Shown piece after piece: positions 58,086 through 64,000 of a stretch of DNA of 64,000 nucleotides. The translations under genes were made by a program, and so were the position numbers. Source of the DNA: Isoetes taiwanensis (Eukaryota > Streptophyta > Lycopodiopsida > Isoetales > Isoetaceae); assembly GCA_021234155.1 (NCBI GenBank), contig JAJEKV010000028.1:3992567-4056566 (forward strand). Reading direction: 5' to 3'. Below the pieces are notes generated by a model, which saw nothing but the letters and a program-made list of their open reading frames with translations, did no database searches and had not been told where the DNA came from. Positions within the stretch are counted from its first letter, which is position 1; each line of letters starts with the position of its first letter.

Positions 58086-59177
58086 CCATTGCTTCATTTA
58101 GTTCTTTTACTCCACATTTCTCCTTGTTGTCCCCTTCATTTTTCATTCTCCCCATGTTTTTGTTATATGTTCCGCTGCGCCTTCCGACCCTTTTTGATTT
58201 CCTGTCCATTTCATTTACTCTTGTTTATGCTTTTTGCCTGAGTTCTGATCCGTTGAGCTTTGTTTTTGAGTTATAATACGCCAAGGTAGGAGTGCACTCC
58301 CTTTCTCTTATGTTCTCAATTTTTCTCATAAATGCCTTTGTGAGGGCCTATATTAAGCTTAATTTAGTCCATATTTACTGCCAATTATCCTCCTTGATTG
58401 CATTGGTGGTAGGTTAGAACTTGTTTGCGACGGTGAAGCCGCCAGCTACATTGTTCCAATTTGCTATGTTCTTCGGAGTCACCGATCCTTTTTCATTCGT
58501 TTCATGATAATCTCTTGTTCATCCTCTTTTATCCATTCGCATTTTATTCCCAGCAGCTTCTTTTCCACGGTAGTACTTTCCTCTTTGTTGCTTTAATGTG
58601 TCCCTTAGAGATGTCTGGTTCTTCTATTTGTCTTGTCTTTTTTTCCTTCTTGCCCCAAAACCCAAAGTACTTTCGGCTCAATGCGTGGATTTATGTACTC
58701 TATTCTTTTGGTTCCACGATCTCTTTATCTTCCATTTTCTTCATCATTATGTTTTGGTTCGTCTCTTTTGTCCTTCCTGCGGCGCTGCTATCTATGTTTT
58801 GGTTCGTCTCTTTTTGTCCTTTACTTTCGTCGCTGCTCCTTATCTCTTTTACTTACAACCCGGAAATGTCTTGGTCCTTCTTGAATCGTCTTGTTGTTTG
58901 CTCTCCTTACGTTAATTTATTTGTCACCCGCCATGAGTTTCTTTGCCTTCCATTTCCCATGCCTCTTTATCATTCACTTTACTTTCGCCTTTGTTGTTGT
59001 CCTAATTCCTATTCCAGAACATCCCCTTCACTGTGTTTTCCCTCTTTAGTTCTTTCACCCCTTTCCACCCCTAAGATTATCTTCTTTCTTTGTCCCGAGA
59101 TCCTTTGAGATAGATTCCTCTTCCATCGACCCAACTTGTTTGTCTCCTGGGGACCCATCTTCGTCTGCAGGTTTCGC
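58086..59177 (+). other. Pyrimidine-rich block, continued
   Basis: The open frame 58461-59108 (215 aa) is Phe/Leu/Ser/Cys-rich and is judged non-coding. TATGTTTTGGTTCGTCTCTT occurs twice near 58747 and 58793. Confidence 0.4.
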
Positions 59178-59345
59178 GGCGCGGCAATAAGCCGTGTTCC
59201 ACCTGGATGAGGCAGCCTTTCTTCCCACATCTCCCTGTTTATTCATCCCTCTTGTCTCATTTCTCCACTCGCCAGTTCTCTTGAGCTCCCCTTTTACGTT
59301 TTCTCTTCTTTGGCTCCTCAGTTTCCCTCACAAAACCTCCCTCTT
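59178..59345 (+). repeat. Right copy of the 170-bp direct repeat
   Basis: See the left copy at 54168-54340. A further shared piece (CCAACTTGTTTGTCTC, GGACCCATC) lies at 59131-59160 and again at 60417-60446. Confidence 0.7.
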
Positions 59346-59417
59346 TATTATGCGTTTATGTTGTGGCTCTGTAAGCCCGGTTTCCTCCATAGTTTCTTTT
59401 TCTACCGTGATGGTGTG

Positions 59418-60100
59418 GTAGCCTCCAGGAACAATTTTATTCATTTCCTCAGTGACAACCTTTGTAGCCTCCAGTGCTATTATATTTTTGATATTATTTA
59501 GCGCTTTGGCCTCCCTCATTGATGGTTATTTGCATTTGATCGTGTTAGATTTTCTTTTCTTTTCTCGTCCTTAAATGTGTGCATTCTTTATGTCTCAGTA
59601 TTGGCTTTTGTAAGCCTCTGGTGCAGTAGTTTACTCGGGTGTGCATGTCCAATACGTATCAGAGTGATAATTTTCCGTAGCCTCTCCTTTCTTCGACTTG
59701 TTGTCATCAAAGGTTTTTCATATAATTTTTGTGGGTTACATTATTAGGTCAATGGTGTGTGTGGCCTTCTATTCTTGACATCTCTCTTTCTCCAGCGCCA
59801 CATTATAGCCTTCAGGAAGCCGATCAGCATTGCTTAGCGCTTCAAGGCGGTATTTTATTTATTCATTCATGTTTTCTCTCCGGTGTGTGGCACTGTTAGC
59901 CTCTGAGTCAATATTTGTATTCATGTTTCTCTCATTAGTATTTGTGCCTCCGAGATCATATTTCGTATTTTTCTCGGCGTGGTATTTCGTAGCCTCAGAA
60001 GCGACACTAATCGGTTGTTTTTCAGCGATGGGTATTCAGCGGGCCAGTTTCAGATTAATTAAATTTGTTGTTCATCTCGGCGTGGCCTGGAGCCTCCAGA
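59418..60100 (+). repeat. Hidden repeat with about 46-nt period, core GTAGCCTC
   Basis: GCCTCC, GCCTCT, GCCTCA or GCCTTC, mostly after GTA or GTG, starts at 59421, 59467, 59509, 59614, 59680, 59764, 59808, 59899, 59946, 59992 and 60092. Spacings are 46, 42, 105, 66, 84, 44, 91, 47, 46 and 100, mostly near 46 or twice that. The better units also share TTTCTC, GGCGTGG before the core and CAGAA after it. Confidence 0.65.
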
Positions 60101-60860
60101 AGTCTTCTTGCCTATATCTAACTCGTGGCGGGTTATTTTCTTTCGGCCTTGATTACGAGGATTTTTAAGTCTTATGGTTTGCGAGTGCATGGGTGGGTGC
60201 TTCAACTATTTGCTTAGGTTTCCTCAAAACCTAAGAAAGGCGTGATTCTTCTTCTTCTGGTGAGGCAATCACAGGTCTTCTCACCATGCTCTGATGATTG
60301 TCTAGTTTGAAGACATTTAAAGTTCATATTTCCCAAATTTTTTCTACCCTACGGGGATTGCATTAGGTACTCAATGTTTTACAAAGCTCAATGAGAACAC
60401 CACTTCACATCTTCGGCCAACTTGTTTGTCTCATAGGACCCATCCTAGGAATGGGTTTTATATGGTTTTGGGGCATGAATTTAGTGTCTCGTATAGTGTA
60501 TATATTTACAGAGTGCGCACACTATTTCTCATATCTCATTATTTTATAACTATGGTTTTACTCATGTATATATTTATCTTGTATATTTGTATGGTATGTC
60601 AGTATGTATTGTACATGCAAAAACGAGCAGATGTACTTTAGTGTTCGGGTACAGAGGCTATTGTAGCTGAAGGTGAGAAGAATGGAGTGAGAAAATTTTG
60701 AGACAACCGCAAGAACTGCGGCCTCTAGTTCTGGTGAGGAAGAGCCCATCTCAAACTTTAAATGAGGGCTGAAATGGAGGAGGGCTGAATAAAACCGATC
60801 AGATTTTTTCCATTGCCTGCCTCCGAATTGAAGATATTGGGATCTGCAAGAATCATCATC
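60101..60860. other. No recognisable gene
   Basis: Pyrimidine skew ends here. It contains the short repeat of 59131-59160 at 60417-60446; nothing else is supported. Confidence 0.4.
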
Positions 60861-60888
60861 TGATGTTAAGTTAGATCATTATCTATTT

Positions 60889-61383
60889 TTGACCCGTGTG
60901 CCCTTAAGGATTTTGTTTAATAGATTATTAAGATCCTGGGATAAGGATCGGATTCACCTGGATGATATTGTTTTTGGTTGCACAAGAGGCGGGCTTTACA
61001 TAAGCGAATCCCTTCTAAAGCAGGCCACCAATGTTCCTCATGAGAAGCTCGTCGGACTAGGCACTTGCACTGGTAAATTTACAAGATCCGGTAAGCTTTA
61101 GCTTACCATATCGTGCTTAGATCTTCTTACAGCTCATGCCAAGTACAAAATTTGGCTTAAATCTTCTTCTGAGATGTCATTTCTATATGGAAATCATGTT
61201 CTTAAGAGTGGCATTGGTAGAATCACTGATAATACTCCTCAATATCAAGGTGTGGTTATATACCCCATATCATATATACCCTTAAAGTTTGGTGTGGCTG
61301 CAGAAACAGCCCAAGATTGCAGTTCGTTGGCTCTAAATGATATTATGGTCCTTCATCGGCGTACTTTGGTATTTGTGGATTAG
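60889..61383 (+). pseudogene. NIP7: Intronless NIP7 (60S ribosome biogenesis) copy
   Basis: NIP7 is a PUA-domain protein needed for 27S pre-rRNA processing in the nucleolus. One frame reads GLYISESLLKQATNVPHEKL, VGLGTCTGKFTRSGK, then an in-frame TAG (61099-61101). Without a shift it continues through LDLLTAHAKYKIWLK, SEMSFLYGNHVLKSGIGRIT, PLKFGVAAETAQDC and MVLHRR to a stop at 61381. The blocks match NIP7 along the second half of the protein, including the C-terminal PUA domain. The N-terminal third is unrecognisable. Lack of introns and the internal stop suggest a retro-copied pseudogene, although an intact parent gene is not in the window. Confidence 0.85.
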
Positions 61384-61499
61384 GATGAATGTATTTTTCA
61401 AAGCAAGTTTTTAGATCTGAATGCTGGAAAAGCAAGCATGTGTTTACATCTTTTTTCTATCATTTAATGTCTTTGATAAAAGCTCAGCATTTATGGAAC

Positions 61500-62040
61500 A
61501 GACCTCATATGATTTTCATGTTGGGCATTTCTCTTATATTATTATGGCTGAAATTTGTGGCCGAGTAGGACTTGGAAGAAGATGAAGCAACCCACATGAG
61601 GAGTATCTCTTCATATTTGAACTGGAGGACGGTTTTGTTCTAACTCCGTATGATAGAGAATAATATTCTCAGACATCTTTGTGGTGAAAATGTTTCATAT
61701 ATCGAATCTCATGAGTTTGATCTAGTCTAGATGTGCATTACATTCAATCCACTTCCATGTGACTATGCAAGACCCTAAATGATTTTTATGTTGGGTATTT
61801 TATCTTATGCTATTGTATGTCTCCAAATTTGTCTTGAGTAGGATTTCCTCAAGCTTAGCAATCTAGATGAAGTTGCAAAGTGCGAAACATTTCTTCTCCT
61901 CACGAGCTGGCCTTGGAGGATGTGTTCATTCGACAGCTCTATAGTCTTTGCAATGAAAGTGCTTTACATATGTCGACTCTCATTAGTCTCATGGTCTAGA
62001 TATTAATGGCATCAAATCCCACTTTCGTGACTATGCAAGG
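61500..62040 (+). repeat. Tandem duplication, unit about 270-280 bp
   Basis: CATATGATTTTCATGTTGGG (61506) pairs with AAATGATTTTTATGTTGGGT (61777). Later landmarks (GAGTAGGA, ACATCTTTGTGG versus GTCTTTGCAATG, TCTAGAT, CCA-CTT-C-TGTGACTATGCAAG) recur in order. The copies are old and quite diverged. Confidence 0.75.
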
Positions 62041-64000
62041 TTGGTTGTTTGTAGCTTAGTGACACAAGGCGGTCATTAGGGGGGCGGTTGGGTCTGCTTG
62101 ACCTCTATCCCGTCTGTTTCAAAGCTCCACCGGATACCAAACTTTCTGGTAATTACAGTTTGCGGAATATTCTCCGGGAATAAGGAGATGCATTCATGGC
62201 CATCATTGTTTGTGTTAGTTGTCGGTGTTGTTCAACATGTGGCTACGCATTATAGCATCTTGGCTTAGCGTATCTCTTGGTTTGTCGGTCTGGCGTCTTG
62301 AATCCATAGATTCTTGTCTTCTTCATTTTCATTTTAGAACCATGGCATTTTAAAAATTTGAATGTGGCAGGTTGCTTTGTATCGGTAGCATTGCGCCTTA
62401 AAGTTAAATAAGCAGGATGGATTACTTCATCCCTACAATTGAGAAATTTGAATTTGCTTAATGTATAAAAGCATGGATTGTGGAGAATGGACTTTTCATT
62501 CCATATGCGTTGCAAATTTCAAAAGCAGTATTCGGCTCACCATGACGAATTGAGGAACGCTACCAAATTGTACACCTTCATTCGGCGTCGTCTGCGATCC
62601 ATGGAAGCTCAAATGATGTGTGGGGATCAGCGACTCCGCGAAGACTGCTCCAGTGCCGATAGCAGGAGGTCTAAAATTTCGGCGTCTGCAGGGCTCAAAA
62701 AGTGTGACATCTGGCCGGATGGCGGTTTATCGTAAAAAGCCCAGATCATTTAGGCGTTCAAGTTTAGTCGATTTTGTGGTGGCGGTAGCGGCCTCACGGG
62801 ATATTGTGAGGTGAGAGAGGATGAAGGCATTAGAATCGGCCACGAGATGGTACACTTCCGATTGTCACAGCAATTATAACCAGCATAATGAAGGAAAGGA
62901 ATGACTTCTTTGAGAATGCAGTCAAATTGGTGATAGAACGGTACAAGAAAAGATCAAGAGCTTCAGCGCCTAATGTAGGTTAAAATTTGAAGAAAAAACC
63001 GCAACTGCGAAAGAGCTGCACTGATAGATATAGAGGAAGCGGTTGGATCGGTACCCGCTGAACTCTGAGGAGTCATGGCCACAAGGTGGTTGCTTGTAAT
63101 CAAGATGTGAAAGAACATGGAATGGACATGGTTGTCAGCCTTCAAAGAATGGTATTGAAATGGTACTAGGAGAGATCTACAAAGCTAGAAGCGGCAGTCG
63201 GGCTTGTTTGTGGCGACGAGCATCGGTAGGCTTGATTCTGGATTCTTTATTCTCCTGGCGTTGAAAAGAATGGGCAAAAATATTAAGCTGCGTCCACAGT
63301 ATTGATACAAGGGTTACTACGAGGAGATGCACCGTTGAATATGTACCATGATGCATAAAGAATAGAATAGCAAGTTGTTGTGATATAGCGGAATGAATGA
63401 AGCATAATAATCTTTGGGTTGACTTGGTTAGTCTCTTCCTTGTCCAAATATTATGACTGAACGGTTTAGAAGCTGAGCCAAGTTTATCCGTTGTCATCAT
63501 GAATAGGTGAAATGCAATTGCACATGTTAATCAAAGAAGCGACAATAAAAGATGTAGAGGTGTGTGATGGCGTTAAAAATACTTCTCATGTCAATGCGAG
63601 ATGATACCTGGTGGTTAGGTCTCTTTAAAGTTCGAGAGAAAAACCCACGAGGTATTGATGAGTGTTCAATCAAGCCCGACATCCAGAGTCTAATATCTAG
63701 GTGGGAGGGAAAAATTACTAGTAGATCACTATGGATCTTACAAAATGGTACTTGGCGTCTGATTTAAAAAAATAGAAAGCAATGTACAACATAAGTGGAG
63801 GAGGAACAAGGAACATGCAAGGGTTAATGCGACCCTATTTCAAAAGGAAGTCAGAAATGCGGAAAGAGGCCCCGTGCAACCTTATCATAGCAAGCAGAAA
63901 AAAGATCCCAAGTTCCATGGCATTTCCCATTCCATTAGAGGGTTCTGCACTTTACGTAGCTTTGTGAGAATCGCATCGAAGATGATATTTTGGCTAGGTG
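62041..64000. other. No recognisable gene
   Basis: Short open frames on both strands (for example 62478-62735 plus, 63177-63500 minus, 63564-63967 plus) show no motif I can name. The last 900 bases are more purine-rich on the plus strand. Confidence 0.4.

Noticed and set aside
58461-59108. Open frame of 215 aa on the plus strand
   Set aside because: Phe/Leu/Ser/Cys-rich composition reflects pyrimidine skew, with no domain or codon pattern; neighbouring frames are also open.

Overview
The window reads as nuclear DNA of a land plant. It has small GT-AG introns, plant-type Copia elements primed by initiator tRNA-Met, plant-style L1 and RTE LINEs, Helitron ends and a decayed PLS-class PPR gene. 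The wording of the PPR remnant resembles fern or lycophyte PPRs more than those of flowering plants, so I favour a large, repeat-rich seed-free vascular plant. That placement is inference. I see no rRNA gene, tRNA gene or CRISPR array.

Genes are few. The best are a two-exon EF-hand/ZZ-finger protein (18661-19596, minus), a complete four-exon PIN4/Par14-type parvulin (30013-31051, plus) and a many-exon GH27 alpha-galactosidase with signal peptide (31601-34178, minus) whose later exons carry small frame breaks. Remnants include a LAG1-type ceramide synthase (513-1109), a P450 5' exon (25092-25490), an LRR fragment (21385-21660), PPR repeats (36480-37393) and an intronless NIP7 copy (60889-61383).

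Most of the rest is nested transposable elements. From 3.7 to 11.3 kb an old minus-strand LINE is interrupted by a 322-bp MITE and by a younger full-length LINE (5055-10668) with a 17-bp target duplication. From 12087 to 18155 lies a whole Copia element with near-identical LTRs, a 5-bp target duplication and a foldback element inside gag. From 42.5 to 44.9 kb is a CpG-rich RTE-like LINE. From 45.3 to about 49.0 kb is a 5'-truncated Copia carrying a 5'-truncated LINE and a 280-bp MITE. From 49108 to 51726 is a non-autonomous LTR element.

The most informative structure is a pair of related loci at 34.18-34.36/40.06 kb and 48.98-49.10/51.73-51.92 kb. One is split by a 5.7-kb Helitron carrying a PPR fragment; the other is split by the LTR element. 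Each serves as the empty site of the other and fixes both insertion boundaries. From 54.1 to 60.4 kb is an unusual pyrimidine-rich block with an ATTCC-rich satellite-like section and a hidden repeat of about 46 nt, with no recognisable protein.
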